Origin: Sedimentimonas flavescens
GTDB taxonomy: Bacteria; Pseudomonadota; Alphaproteobacteria; Rhodobacterales; Rhodobacteraceae
Length of the DNA stretch: 64,000 bases
Assembly (NCBI RefSeq): GCF_019264375.1
Contig: NZ_JAHVAI010000005.1
Coordinates: 1 to 64,000 of the forward strand
Reading direction: 5' to 3'
The notes beneath the pieces were generated by a model. The model worked only from the letters and a program-made list of their open reading frames with translations, made no database searches and was not told where the DNA came from. Shown here piece after piece: positions 1-10,534 of this stretch. Made by a program: the position numbers and the translations under genes. The number at the start of each line of letters is the position of its first letter. The first letter of the stretch is position 1.

Positions 1-144
1 CCGACCGATCCGACCGATCCGACCGATCCGACCGATCCGACCGATCCGACCGATCCGACCGATCCGACCGATCCGACCGATCCGACTGATCCGACCGATC
101 CGACTGATCCGACCGATCCGACTGATCCGACCGATCCGACTGAT
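1..144 (+). repeat. 16 tandem copies of a 9-bp unit (CCGACCGAT)
   Basis: The unit CCGACCGAT (Pro-Thr-Asp) is repeated 16 times without indels. Units 1-9 are identical. From unit 10 on, every second unit (10, 12, 14, 16) has ACT instead of ACC, a synonymous change, which creates an 18-bp higher-order repeat at the 3' end. The array runs off the left edge, so the full copy number is unknown. Confidence 0.97.
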
Positions 145-246
145 CCCCCGAAGGGCAAATGCGACAACGGCCACGGCAACGGCGGCGACGGTTGTACGCC
201 CGGTAGGAAAGATAATCCCCGGAAGCGTCGGGATCAGGACGGCTAA
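1..246 (+). CDS. C-terminal fragment of a PTD-repeat protein (5' end outside window)
   Basis: Frame 1 is open from the window edge to a TAA at 244-246. It encodes 16 Pro-Thr-Asp triplets, then a Gly/Asn/Asp-rich tail with two cysteines (CDNGHGNGGDGCTPG) and a basic end. Similar Gly/Asn-rich tails occur at the ends of exported calcium-binding-type proteins of Rhodobacteraceae; that link is from memory. The Pro-Thr-Asp tract looks like an extended linker or stalk. The other two forward frames would give Arg-Pro-Ile and Asp-Arg-Ser repeats and lack the sensible tail, so frame 1 is preferred. The function of the missing N-terminal part cannot be told. Confidence 0.65.
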   Translation, partial: PTDPTDPTDPTDPTDPTDPTDPTDPTDPTDPTDPTDPTDPTDPTDPTDPPKGKCDNGHGNGGDGCTPGRKDNPRKRRDQDG

Positions 247-301
247 AAACTGCAGAGTGTCAAGCGCCTTCGTGCCAATCCGCTTGCAAGCCGAAAGAAC
301 A

Positions 302-331
302 AAGAAGCGCGCCGGATCGGCGCGCTTTTTC
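302..331. terminator. Bidirectional intrinsic terminator
   Basis: AAGCGCGCCG (305-314) pairs perfectly with CGGCGCGCTT (318-327) around a 3-base loop. A T-run follows on the + strand and an A-rich flank provides one on the - strand. It sits between the convergent PTD-repeat gene and the BTLCP gene and can serve both. Confidence 0.85.
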
Positions 332-337
332 TTTGGC

Positions 338-946
338 TTAGGCTCCGCGGAAGACGTTCATCCAGCGCGAGGGTTTGGCCGGGTCTTGCATGCGCAGGAA
401 GAAGTAGCGCGTGCTTTTCCACGTCTTGACCTGGCTCGTGAGGTTGTCGAGCACGTAGTCGCCCTGATCCGAGCGATAGATCAGCACAGCGTGAGGGTTG
501 CGCTTGCGGTCGAGGGCCGTGGCGATCAGCAACCGCTGCGGATCGATGCCGCGACGGATCAGCTCGTATTTCTTCAGCAGCGCGAAATCTTCGCAATCCC
601 CGCCGCGCTTGGTGGGCAGCGCCCAGTTCTCGGCCACGCCATATTGCCGCTTATCATCGATCGAGCGGACTGCGCGGTTGACCTGGCTGTTCACCGCCTT
701 GATCAGCCGAAACTCATCGGCGACGCGCTGCACGGGGGCCTGGCTCGTGGCGCAGGCCCAATCGTATTGCTGGCACAGTGCGCGGGCACCGGACGGGGCA
801 GGGGCCGCGCCCCTCGATTGGAGGAAGGCGGTGCTCATGATGGCGTCGGCGCTTTGCGGTGTCAGCAGCAGCCCGAAACCCAGGCCAGCAAGGATCGCGC
901 CCGACAGGGCTCGTCTAAGGTTCGCGCGGAAACTGGTGTCGGTCAT
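338..946 (-). CDS. Transglutaminase-like cysteine peptidase (BTLCP / DUF920 family)
   Basis: The 202-residue protein belongs to the bacterial transglutaminase-like cysteine proteinase family (PF06035). The papain-like triad is visible: Cys118 in GGDCEDFA, His152 in NPHAVLIY and Asp167 in YVLDN. Residues 11-35 form a hydrophobic export signal or anchor, so the product is probably periplasmic. Family members such as LapG cut surface adhesins, often with a cyclic-di-GMP receptor nearby; no LapD-like gene lies here, so that role is not claimed. The ATG at 946 is preferred over one at 1060, because the upstream extension is Arg/Cys-rich and would bury the signal. Confidence 0.85.
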   Translation of the reverse strand: MTDTSFRANLRRALSGAILAGLGFGLLLTPQSADAIMSTAFLQSRGAAPAPSGARALCQQYDWACATSQAPVQRVADEFRLIKAVNSQVNRAVRSIDDKRQYGVAENWALPTKRGGDCEDFALLKKYELIRRGIDPQRLLIATALDRKRNPHAVLIYRSDQGDYVLDNLTSQVKTWKSTRYFFLRMQDPAKPSRWMNVFRGA

Positions 947-1135
947 TTTGCGCCTACTGATTATGCTCTGACAGGCGCGTAGCGGTAAACCCGGAAGGGT
1001 CGCACCGGCACGGCACGGGCAGAGCGGCCTGTCAGTCAGGCTGCGGGCCAAAATGGGCAAAACGGCGGCATGATCTGGGTAAGAGTCGGGTCATCCTGTG
1101 CCAAGGGGCGCGTTCTGCGCCCCAAGGCGGCGGGG

Positions 1136-2572
1136 TCAGCGCGCGAGCAGTTCGCCGATGACCTTCGGCTGCATCACGTCATTGGCGCAATCGGTGAAGT
1201 GGCGCGTCGCCTCGCAGGCGCGCCAGAGGGCGTTGATCGTGCGGCGGGTTGCCATCCCGTCGATCTTGCCTGAATAGCTTCCGTCCGCCGTCATCGCGCC
1301 TTGCAGCAGGTAGATCGCGAAGTTCGGGTTGGCTTTGTAGAGCTGCTCGCCGAACCAGTTCGATTTCAGTTCCGGACGGGCGAGGAAACGATCGCGCAGG
1401 GCAGGGTAGGCCGAGACGATGCGTACCTTCGCGGCGTCGATGCTCAGGGTGTATTGCGCGATCTCATCGGCGCTGAGAAGGGCCGCATAGCGTTCAAGAT
1501 AACCCCGCGCGCGTTCGGGCTCCTTGCGGATGTTCAGGTGGTTGCCGTCGCGCACGAGCGGGATCAGGAAATGCAACGCGTCCTTGTTGCCCTCGTCCGC
1601 CGCCGCTTCCAGACCGGCTAACGTGGCCGGCCCGCTTGCGCGCATGCTGATGCCCCACATCTGACGTTCGGCTTGCAAGACAGCGATCCGGGTTTCGCCC
1701 GCCTCGACGGCCTTCTCGGCGAAATCGTCAAACTTGGCGCGCGAGCGGCCCGCGAGGTAGCCATACATCGCGCCTTCCGCCAGAGCGCTCCAAGCCGCAC
1801 CCTCACCGAGTTCGCCCGCGCGTTTGAGGATGGTCTCCGAGCCCGCGCGGTCGCGCAGGCTCCACATCAGCATCGTGCCATAGTCCTTCAGCCCCGCGCC
1901 ATTGCCGGTTTCGGCGGCACTTTCCGACAGCATCAGGGCACGCGCCCGGTCGCGGGGCACGCCGATACCATAGAGATAGAACGAGGCGAGGGTGACCTGC
2001 GCCTTGTCGTCGCCCTCGGCGATGGCCTCTTCCAGCAGCGCAAGACCCTGATCGACGTCGCGCTCCAGCGCCCAACCGGCAATGAGCTGTTCCCCAAGGA
2101 TGCGCCGCGCGTCCGGATCACCCGCTTCGTGTGCAGTCGTCAAAAGCGACTTGGCGCGCGCGGGGTCGGCCTCGTGGCGGAACCCCCACAGGAGCGCCTC
2201 GGCCAGGGTAATCTGGGCATGGGTGCTGCCCGCTTCGGAGGCTGCTTCCAGCAGGGCAAAGGCGCGCTCAGGCTCCGGAGGGATGTAATAGCCATCAAGC
2301 AGAACCTTGCCGAGCGTGGCCTGTGCGGAGACATCGCCCGCCTCCGCGGCCTGACGCAACAAGGCGATGCCCGCGGGAATATCCTGCTTGGCACCTGAAA
2401 TGCCGTATAGAAGCGCCTCGCCCAAGGTTCGGCCAGCCTCGGCATTGCCAGCCGTGGCCTCTGTGCGAAGAGCTTCCAGATCGAGGTCTTCCGCCTGCGC
2501 TATCCCGGCGGCGACCCCCAGAACTGCGGCTATGAATAGTGTCCGCAAAGGGCTGTTGCCACGGCGTCTCAT
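1136..2572 (-). CDS. Secreted SEL1-repeat protein with peptidoglycan-binding-like C-terminus
   Basis: The 478-residue protein starts with a clear signal peptide (about residues 1-27, ending AQAED). Tandem SEL1/TPR-like repeats follow, with recurring motifs of the type A..G...A...LG..L..G, up to about residue 380. Near the C-terminus GSYSGKIDGMATRRTINAL resembles the repeat of PG_binding_1 domains. SEL1 proteins are scaffolds; the layout suggests a periplasmic envelope role, which is inference. The ATG at 2572 is preceded by a GGGAGG ribosome site and puts the signal first; the ATG at 2635 adds a charged leader and is less likely. It is divergent from the TraB/GumN gene. Confidence 0.82.
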   Translation of the reverse strand: MRRRGNSPLRTLFIAAVLGVAAGIAQAEDLDLEALRTEATAGNAEAGRTLGEALLYGISGAKQDIPAGIALLRQAAEAGDVSAQATLGKVLLDGYYIPPEPERAFALLEAASEAGSTHAQITLAEALLWGFRHEADPARAKSLLTTAHEAGDPDARRILGEQLIAGWALERDVDQGLALLEEAIAEGDDKAQVTLASFYLYGIGVPRDRARALMLSESAAETGNGAGLKDYGTMLMWSLRDRAGSETILKRAGELGEGAAWSALAEGAMYGYLAGRSRAKFDDFAEKAVEAGETRIAVLQAERQMWGISMRASGPATLAGLEAAADEGNKDALHFLIPLVRDGNHLNIRKEPERARGYLERYAALLSADEIAQYTLSIDAAKVRIVSAYPALRDRFLARPELKSNWFGEQLYKANPNFAIYLLQGAMTADGSYSGKIDGMATRRTINALWRACEATRHFTDCANDVMQPKVIGELLAR

Positions 2573-2714
2573 CCGATCCTCCCGGTGATCAGTTCGCGCT
2601 ATCCCTATTGTGCGCCCCGCGCGGGCTTGAGGCAATGACCCTGTGACATTACGTCTTGGACTTGAAGATGGCGCGTGGCACCCTCACGCCAATGATTTGA
2701 TTGAAGGATGGTTC

Positions 2715-3704
2715 ATGCGCTCCCTTGGCCTTTTTGCGTTCGTGGTTTCAACCTTTTGCGCCGGGGCGGCGGTGCAGGCGGCCTGCACCGGGCAAGACCT
2801 TTTCGCCGCCATGCCCGAGGCACGCCAGAATGCGATGCGCGAGGCTGCCCATGCTGCGCCCCACGCCCAGGGGCTTTTGTTCCGCGCGACGCGGGGCGAC
2901 GAGACGGTGACCCTGCTGGGAACCTATCACCTTCCCGATCCGCGCCACGAGCCGCTGCTGGCCGAGGTGCGGCCAGCGCTCGATACCGCCGCGGCGGTTC
3001 TGGTTGAGGCCGGGCCCGTCGAGGAGGAAGCCCTGCAGGCCGAGATGGTGCGCAACCCGATGCTGATGTTCTCGGACGGCCCGACCCTGCCCGAGGTGCT
3101 GCCCGAGGAGCTGTGGCAAGAGGTGATGGCGCTTGGCTCCAGCCGCGGGGTGCCTTCGGTCCTGCTGGCCAAGATGCGGCCCGCCTTCCTTGCGACGACG
3201 CTGGCGATGCCGCCTTGCGCGACCGCCGAGATTGCTGCGGGTAAGCTTGGCCTCGACAAACAACTGATCGCCGAGGCCGAGGCGCGCAATGTCCCGGTGC
3301 AGGCGCTCGAGCCGTTCGACACGATCTTCCGCATCTTCGACCAGATCCCCGACAGCGAGACGGTCGATCTGCTGCGAAGCGCCGTCATCGGCGCCGAGCA
3401 GGCCGACGCGACCGCCGTGACCATGGGAGAGCTTTATTTCGCCCGCGAGCCGCGCCTGATCTGGGAGTTCTCGCGCGAGTTGTCGTTGCAAGGCGGCATG
3501 AGCGCGGAAACCATCGCCCGCCAGCTTGAAATGTCCGAGCGCCTGCTGATCACGCAGCGCAACCAGAACTGGGTGCCGGTGATCGAGGAGGCCCTTGCAA
3601 AAGGCCCCGTGATCGCTGCGGTCGGCGCGATGCACCTGTCAGGCGAACATGGCGTCTTGCATCTGCTTGAGGAGCGCGGCTTCACCGTCGAGCGTCTCGA
3701 CTAG
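2715..3704 (+). CDS. TraB/GumN family protein, exported
   Basis: The 329-residue protein has a signal peptide (about residues 1-22, ending VQAACTG). The family hallmarks are GTYHLPDP (residues 69-76) near the start of the domain and GAMHLSGEHG near the end; these His-containing motifs match the proposed metal-binding core of the TraB/GumN (Tiki-like) fold. Tiki proteins are metalloproteases, but bacterial members are mostly uncharacterised, so the activity is not known. The ATG at 2715 is chosen over 2643 because it places the signal peptide first. Its neighbours are also exported envelope proteins. Confidence 0.85.
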   Translation: MRSLGLFAFVVSTFCAGAAVQAACTGQDLFAAMPEARQNAMREAAHAAPHAQGLLFRATRGDETVTLLGTYHLPDPRHEPLLAEVRPALDTAAAVLVEAGPVEEEALQAEMVRNPMLMFSDGPTLPEVLPEELWQEVMALGSSRGVPSVLLAKMRPAFLATTLAMPPCATAEIAAGKLGLDKQLIAEAEARNVPVQALEPFDTIFRIFDQIPDSETVDLLRSAVIGAEQADATAVTMGELYFAREPRLIWEFSRELSLQGGMSAETIARQLEMSERLLITQRNQNWVPVIEEALAKGPVIAAVGAMHLSGEHGVLHLLEERGFTVERLD

Positions 3705-3782
3705 GCGTTAGCGCCAACTTGATGACAAGCATTGCTGCACCGCATATAAGGCGCGCGAAACCGTTCATACCCGAGGGATTCC

Positions 3783-4703
3783 ATGACCACCAAGGTTTTC
3801 GGCCACAAGGCCCCCGACACCGACTCGACCGGCTCGCCCATCATCTGGGCCTGGTATCTGAACGAAGTCAAAGGCATCGCCGCCGAGCCGGTGCTTTTGG
3901 GGGAACCCAACACCGAGGCGGCCTTCGTGCTCAAGCACTGGGATCTGCCGAAGCCCGCGATCATCGAAAGCGTGGCCGAGGGCGAGAAAGTCGTCATCGT
4001 TGACACCAACAACCCCGCCGAACTGCCCGAGGGCATCAACAAGGCCGACATCACCGCGATCATCGACCACCACAAGCTGGTTGGCGGCCTGGAGACCAAG
4101 GGTCCGATCGACATCACGATCCGCCCGCTCGCCTGCACCGCGACCATCATGCATGACCTGATCGGCGACGATCTGGCCAAGGCGCCCCGCGGGATCAAGG
4201 GCGCGATGCTGTCGTGCATCCTGTCGGACACGCTCGAGTTCCGCTCGCCGACCACCACGGCGCATGACAAGGCCGTCTGCGAGGCGCTGGCCGCCGATCT
4301 GGGCGTCAGCATGAACGAACTGGCTACCGCGATGTTCGAAGCCAAGTCGGACGTCTCGGCCTTCTCGGATGCCGCGCTGCTGCGCATGGATTCCAAGGAA
4401 TACAACGTCGATGGCACCGAACTGCGCGTCTCGGTTCTGGAAACCACCGCGCCCAAGCTGATCCTCGATCGCAAGGACAGCCTGATGGCCTCGATGGTCG
4501 ATGTGGCCGAGGAAGACGGCGCCGATCAGGTGCTGCTCTTCGTCATCGATATCCTGAAGGAAGAGGCGACGTTGCTGGTCCCGAACGATCTGGTCAAGAA
4601 GATCGCCGAGGCTTCGTTCGGCTGCACGGTCTCGGGTGACAGCGTCGTTCTGCCCGGCGTCATGTCGCGCAAGAAGCAGATCATCCCCGCGCTCAAGGTC
4701 TAA
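3783..4703 (+). CDS. ppaC: Manganese-dependent inorganic pyrophosphatase
   Basis: This 306-residue cytoplasmic enzyme hydrolyses pyrophosphate to phosphate and pulls biosynthetic reactions forward. It is a DHH-family (family II) pyrophosphatase: metal ligands His8, Asp12 and Asp14 in GHKAPDTDS, Asp74 in VDTNNP, Asp95-His96-His97 in the DHH motif, and Asp149 are all present. Length is normal for the family. It stands alone, followed by a strong terminator. Confidence 0.96.
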   Translation: MTTKVFGHKAPDTDSTGSPIIWAWYLNEVKGIAAEPVLLGEPNTEAAFVLKHWDLPKPAIIESVAEGEKVVIVDTNNPAELPEGINKADITAIIDHHKLVGGLETKGPIDITIRPLACTATIMHDLIGDDLAKAPRGIKGAMLSCILSDTLEFRSPTTTAHDKAVCEALAADLGVSMNELATAMFEAKSDVSAFSDAALLRMDSKEYNVDGTELRVSVLETTAPKLILDRKDSLMASMVDVAEEDGADQVLLFVIDILKEEATLLVPNDLVKKIAEASFGCTVSGDSVVLPGVMSRKKQIIPALKV

Positions 4704-4722
4704 GATCGCTGAAACCGGATTG

Positions 4723-4751
4723 AAAAGGCGGGGAATTTCCCCGCCTTTTTC
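4723..4751 (+). terminator. Intrinsic terminator after ppaC
   Basis: AAGGCGGGG (4725-4733) pairs with CCCCGCCTT (4739-4747) and is followed by a T-run. It lies 20 bases past the ppaC stop. Confidence 0.88.
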
Positions 4752-4874
4752 ATTGCGCGAAGGGGCAGGGCGCGGGCTTTGCCTTTCGTTGCCCGCGTGT
4801 CATATAACGCGGGTAGGAAACATGGCGCGGAGTTCCGCTTGGAACCACCGCCAATTCAAGAACTTGAGGCCCAG

Positions 4875-5753
4875 ATGACCCGGATCGTCCAATCGCTTGC
4901 CGAAATCTCGGCATCCTATGATGCGTTGTTTTGTGATCTGTGGGGGTGTCTGCACAATGGCGTGGCGCCTTTCCCTGAGGCCGTCGCGGCGCTTCAGGCG
5001 TTTCGCGCCAAGGGCGGCAAGGTCGTGCTGCTGACCAACGCGCCGCGCCCGGCGAAATACGTTATCGCGACGCTTGATCGCATGGGTGTGCCCAAGGATG
5101 CCTACGATCTGGTCGTGAGTTCGGGCGATGCGGCGCAGGACGCGATGTTCGCCGGTGCCGTGGGCAGCAAGGTCTGGCAGCTCGGCCCCGAGAAGGACGA
5201 CGGCTTTTTCACCGAGGTTCCGCCGGAATGGCAGGGACAGAGCAGCATCGAGCGCGTGCCCTTCGAAGAGGCCGAAGGCATCGTCTGCACGGGCCCCTTC
5301 GATGAACTGAACGAGGTGCCCGAGGACTACCGCCCGAAATTCCTGTTGGCCAAGATGCGCGGCCTGCCGATGCTCTGCGCCAACCCCGATATTGTCGTCG
5401 ATCTGGGCGAACAGCGGATCTACTGCGCCGGCGCGCTTGCCGCGCTCTATGAAGAGATGGGTGGCACGGCGCTTTACTTCGGCAAGCCGCATCCGCCGAT
5501 CTATGACCTTGCGCGGCGCAAGCTGGCCGCCGTTGGTCTGCCCGAAGACGCTGGCATCCTGGCGATCGGCGACGGGATCAATACCGATGTCATGGGGGCG
5601 GCAGGCGAGGGGATCGACGCGCTGTTCGTGACGGGCGGCCTTGCGGTCGATCAGTTCGGCCCCGATCGCCGCAACCCGTCGCCTGAACTGCTGACCGCCT
5701 GGCTTGCGGCGCGCCAGCAGGACCCGACATACACTATCAGCACCCTGCGCTGA
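4875..5753 (+). CDS. HAD-superfamily subfamily IIA phosphatase (TIGR01459-type)
   Basis: The 292-residue protein has the HAD motifs in order: CDLWGCLHNG with the nucleophile Asp, then LLTNAPRP with a motif-II Thr, then GKPHPPIYD with the motif-III Lys, and GDGINTDVMGA with the motif-IV Asp. A subfamily IIA cap lies between motifs II and III. The substrate is unknown; relatives include NagD- and pyridoxal-phosphatase-like enzymes. The ATG at 4875 is used because residues encoded upstream of it do not look like part of the fold. Confidence 0.88.
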   Translation: MTRIVQSLAEISASYDALFCDLWGCLHNGVAPFPEAVAALQAFRAKGGKVVLLTNAPRPAKYVIATLDRMGVPKDAYDLVVSSGDAAQDAMFAGAVGSKVWQLGPEKDDGFFTEVPPEWQGQSSIERVPFEEAEGIVCTGPFDELNEVPEDYRPKFLLAKMRGLPMLCANPDIVVDLGEQRIYCAGALAALYEEMGGTALYFGKPHPPIYDLARRKLAAVGLPEDAGILAIGDGINTDVMGAAGEGIDALFVTGGLAVDQFGPDRRNPSPELLTAWLAARQQDPTYTISTLR

Positions 5754-5876
5754 GGTCGTCCGGCAACATTCTTTCGAATGACGCGCCGAATGGGCAAATA
5801 AGTTGCGTGAGCGCTTGTGTTTCGTGCTGAGCCCGTGCTATGCCGCAGTGCAACATTTCTTCTGAGGGCAGGACCG

Positions 5877-6323
5877 ATGAGCACCGAAACCATCACCCGC
5901 GGCACGATCTATCTTGAGGATCTGGAAATCGGGATGACCCGCACGGTGTGCAAGGTCATCACCGACCGCGACATCGAGATGTTCGCCGAGGTCTCGACCG
6001 ACCACAACCCGGTTCACCTGAATGACGAATATGCCGACGCGACCATGTTCAAGGGCCGGATCGCGCATGGGATGCTCAGCGCGGGCCTGATCTCGGCGGT
6101 GATCGGCGAGCAGCTTCCGGGCCATGGCACGATCTATCTGGGCCAGTCGCTCAAGTTCACCGCGCCGGTGCGTCCGGGCGAAGAGGTCTGCGCCGAGGTC
6201 AAGGTGGTCTCGATTGATCACGCTCGGCGTCGGGTGACCCTTGAAACCCGGTGTCTGGTGGGCGATACGGTGGTCATCAAGGGCGAGGCGCTGGTTCTGG
6301 CACCCTCGCGCGGCAACGACTGA
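5877..6323 (+). CDS. MaoC-family (R)-specific enoyl-CoA hydratase
   Basis: The 148-residue single hot-dog domain carries the hydratase-2 motif: STDHNPVHLNDEYA supplies the catalytic Asp and His, followed by GRIAHGMLSAGLIS. Such short MaoC proteins (PhaJ-like) hydrate trans-2-enoyl-CoA to (R)-3-hydroxyacyl-CoA. Whether it feeds polyhydroxyalkanoate synthesis or another pathway cannot be told, since no pha gene is in the window. The ATG at 5877 follows GAGGGCAGG. ribF begins 30 bases after its stop, so the two are probably cotranscribed. Confidence 0.88.
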   Translation: MSTETITRGTIYLEDLEIGMTRTVCKVITDRDIEMFAEVSTDHNPVHLNDEYADATMFKGRIAHGMLSAGLISAVIGEQLPGHGTIYLGQSLKFTAPVRPGEEVCAEVKVVSIDHARRRVTLETRCLVGDTVVIKGEALVLAPSRGND

Positions 6324-6352
6324 CCGGCGACCTCGCCGGAGAGGCGGGGACG

Positions 6353-7276
6353 ATGCAGAAATACACCCACTGGACGGGTTTGCCGGAAACGGCCCGTGGC
6401 GCCTCTGTCGCCATGGGCAATTTCGATGGCGTCCATCTGGGGCATCAGTCGGTGATCGACCTCGCGCGCGGCAAGGGCCCGCTTGGCGTCGTGACCTTCG
6501 AACCCCATCCGCGTGAATTCTTCGCCCCCGACGCGCCGCCCTTCCGGCTGATGAATGCCGAGGCGCGCGGGCACCGCCTGCAAAAACTTGGCGTCGAGCG
6601 GCTGTTCGAACTGCCATTCCTGGGTGAGCTGTCGGGGATGGAGGCCGATGTCTTCGTGCGCGACGTGCTGGTCTCGGGTCTGGGTGTGGCCCATGTCGCG
6701 GTTGGCGGCGATTTCCGCTTCGGCAAGGGCCGCAAGGGCGATGCGCGGATGCTGGACGATCTGGGCCGCGAACACGGGTTCGATGTGACCATCGCACCAC
6801 TGTTGCATATCGACGGGCTCGAGGTGTCCTCGACCGCGATCCGCAAGGCGCTGGCCGAGGGGCGCCCGGGTGACGCCGCCGCCATGCTGGGCCACCTGCA
6901 CCGGATCGAGGGCGAGGTGATCCACGGCGAAAAGCGCGGTCGCGCGCTTGGCTATCCCACCGCGAACATGAGCGTGCATGGCCTGCACCTGCCGCGCCTT
7001 GGCGTTTATGCGGTCAAGGTCGATGTGCTCAGCGGCCCGCAGGCGGGCAGCTATCACGGCGCGGCCAGCCTTGGCGTACGCCCGATGTTCGGAGACAACA
7101 CGCCGAACCTCGAGACCTTCATTTTCGATTTTGAAGGCGATCTTTACGGCAAGCACCTCTCTGTCGCGCTGGTCGAATACCTGCGCCCCGAGATGAAATT
7201 CGACGGGCTTGATGCGCTGATGGCGCAGATGGCCGAGGACTGCACCCGCGCCCGCGATATTCTCGCGCGGGCGTGA
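6353..7276 (+). CDS. ribF: Bifunctional riboflavin kinase / FAD synthetase
   Basis: The 307-residue protein converts riboflavin to FMN and FMN to FAD. The N-terminal adenylyltransferase half has GNFDGVHLGHQ and TFEPHPREFF, with STAIRKAL near its end. The C-terminal flavokinase half has GRALGYPTANM and the GVYAV and GAASLGVRP segments. Length is normal. The ATG at 6353 directly precedes the conserved core; further upstream the frame overlaps the MaoC gene. Confidence 0.96.
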   Translation: MQKYTHWTGLPETARGASVAMGNFDGVHLGHQSVIDLARGKGPLGVVTFEPHPREFFAPDAPPFRLMNAEARGHRLQKLGVERLFELPFLGELSGMEADVFVRDVLVSGLGVAHVAVGGDFRFGKGRKGDARMLDDLGREHGFDVTIAPLLHIDGLEVSSTAIRKALAEGRPGDAAAMLGHLHRIEGEVIHGEKRGRALGYPTANMSVHGLHLPRLGVYAVKVDVLSGPQAGSYHGAASLGVRPMFGDNTPNLETFIFDFEGDLYGKHLSVALVEYLRPEMKFDGLDALMAQMAEDCTRARDILARA

Positions 7277-7322
7277 TACGGCGCCCCTTCCCATTGGCGC
7301 GCGGTTGCGCCAATTTGCGCCG

Positions 7323-7772
7323 ATGACCGACCTGCGCCCCGAATTCTGGACCCTGCCTCTGGCCAAGCTGACGCCCGACGAATGGGAGGCGCTTTGCGAT
7401 GGCTGCGGCAAATGTTGCCTCAACAAGCTTGAATACGAGGATACGGGTGAGCTGGAGTTCACCCGCGTCTCGTGCCGCCTGCTTGATGGCGACAGCTGCC
7501 GCTGCATGTCCTACGAGAATCGCCGCGATTTCGTGCCCGAATGCGTGCAGCTGACGCCCAAGTCGATCAAGAAGATCGCCTATTGGATGCCACGCACCTG
7601 CGCCTATCGCCTGCGCTACGAAGGCAAGCCGCTGGAGCCGTGGCACTACCTCATCTCTGGGTCGCGCGAGACGATCCACGAGGCGGGCATCAGCGTGAAG
7701 GGTTGGGTCGTCTCGGAATCCGCGGTGCCCGAGGATGAGTGGGACCAATATGTGATTGAGGACCTGGGATGA
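7323..7772 (+). CDS. YcgN/UPF0260 family cysteine-cluster protein
   Basis: The 149-residue protein carries CDGCGKCCLNKLEYED near residues 25-40 and further cysteines in the segments around SCRLLDGDSCRCM, PECVQL and RTCAYRL. This is the UPF0260 pattern (CxxCxxCC), probably binding zinc or an Fe-S cluster; its biochemical function is unknown. The start is the ATG at 7323, in front of the conserved region. Its TGA overlaps the ATG of the threonine aldolase gene (ATGA at 7769-7772), so the two are translationally coupled. Confidence 0.9.
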   Translation: MTDLRPEFWTLPLAKLTPDEWEALCDGCGKCCLNKLEYEDTGELEFTRVSCRLLDGDSCRCMSYENRRDFVPECVQLTPKSIKKIAYWMPRTCAYRLRYEGKPLEPWHYLISGSRETIHEAGISVKGWVVSESAVPEDEWDQYVIEDLG

Positions 7773-8818
7773 ACTTCGCCTCTGACAACACTTCCGGCGC
7801 GGCTCCGCAAATCATGGCGGCGCTGGCTCGTGCGAATGAAGGGCATCAGCCCTCTTACGGAAACGATCCGCTGACCCGCGCGGTCGAGGCGCGGATTCGC
7901 GAAATTTTCGAGGCGCCCGAGGCGCGCGTCTATCTGGTCGCGACCGGCACTGCCGCCAATGCGCTGTCCTGCGCGATCCTGACCGATCCTTGGGGTGCGG
8001 TTTTTTGCCACCGCAACGCCCATATCGAAGAGGACGAATGCGGTGCGCCCGAGTTCTACACCGGAGGCTCGAAGCTGATCCTGGTTGATGGCGCCCATGC
8101 CAAGATGGAGCCGCAGGCGCTGCGCCGCACCATTGCGCATACCGGGCAGGGCGGGGTCCATAACGTGCAGCGCGGAATGGTCTCGATCACCAACGCAACC
8201 GAGGCTGGGGCGGTCTATTCGCCTGCAGAGGTCAAGGCGCTCTGTGGTATCGCGCGCGATTTCCACCTGCCGGTCCATATGGATGGCGCGCGTTTCGCCA
8301 ATGCGCTGGTCTCCGCCGGTTGCACGCCCGCCGAGATGACCTGGCGCGCGGGCGTCGATGTGCTTAGCTTCGGCGGCACCAAGAATGGCTGCCTGGGAGT
8401 CGAGGCGGTCGTGATCTTCGATCCCGCCCGCGCGCAGGAGTTCGAACTGCGCCGCAAGCGCGGCGGGCATCTGTTCTCGAAGCACCGCTTCCTTGCTGCG
8501 CAGATGCAGGCCTATCTTGAGGGCGACCTGTGGTTGCACCTTGCCCGCCGCGCCAATGCGATGGCGGCGAAGCTTTCCGAAGGGGTGCGCGCCGCGCCGG
8601 GGGCAAAGCTTGTGCATCCGACTGAGGCGAACGCCGTCTTTGCGGCCTTCCCGCGTGCGGCCCATGTGCGCGCGCAGGCGGGCGGAGCGGCCTATTACCT
8701 CTGGCCCTTCGATCAGCCGCTCGACGGTCCGGGCGAGGAACCGTTGGCCGCGCGACTTGTCTGTTCCTGGGCCACGACCGAGGCCGAGATCGACGCCTTC
8801 CTGTCGCTGATTTCATGA
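7769..8818 (+). CDS. ltaE: Low-specificity L-threonine aldolase-type PLP enzyme
   Basis: The 349-residue fold-type I PLP enzyme (Beta_elim_lyase family) would cleave L-threonine or allo-threonine to glycine and acetaldehyde. The Schiff-base lysine is Lys205 in SFGGTKNG; HMDGARFANA supplies the cofactor-binding Asp, and SYGNDPLT is a typical N-terminal motif. Related families include phenylserine aldolases, so substrate preference is uncertain. It overlaps the UPF0260 gene by 4 bases and ends at a strong terminator. Confidence 0.9.
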   Translation: MNFASDNTSGAAPQIMAALARANEGHQPSYGNDPLTRAVEARIREIFEAPEARVYLVATGTAANALSCAILTDPWGAVFCHRNAHIEEDECGAPEFYTGGSKLILVDGAHAKMEPQALRRTIAHTGQGGVHNVQRGMVSITNATEAGAVYSPAEVKALCGIARDFHLPVHMDGARFANALVSAGCTPAEMTWRAGVDVLSFGGTKNGCLGVEAVVIFDPARAQEFELRRKRGGHLFSKHRFLAAQMQAYLEGDLWLHLARRANAMAAKLSEGVRAAPGAKLVHPTEANAVFAAFPRAAHVRAQAGGAAYYLWPFDQPLDGPGEEPLAARLVCSWATTEAEIDAFLSLIS

Positions 8819-8852
8819 AAAAGGCGCGCAACCAACGGGTTGCGCGCCTTTT
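8818..8852. terminator. Bidirectional terminator between ltaE and the aspartate aminotransferase gene
   Basis: AAAAGGCGCGCAAC pairs with GTTGCGCGCCTTTT around a short loop. T-runs exist on both strands, and the flanking genes converge on it. Confidence 0.9.
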
Positions 8853-8870
8853 CTGTAGTTGTCTCTGAAC

Positions 8871-10530
<1,660 letters not shown>

Positions 10531-10534
<4 letters not shown>

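Noticed and set aside
1-144. CRISPR array
   Set aside because: The repeats are contiguous 9-bp units without spacers and in frame with a coding sequence.
338-946. LapG-type adhesin protease working with a cyclic-di-GMP receptor
   Set aside because: The family fits, but no LapD-like gene or adhesin of known type is visible in the window.
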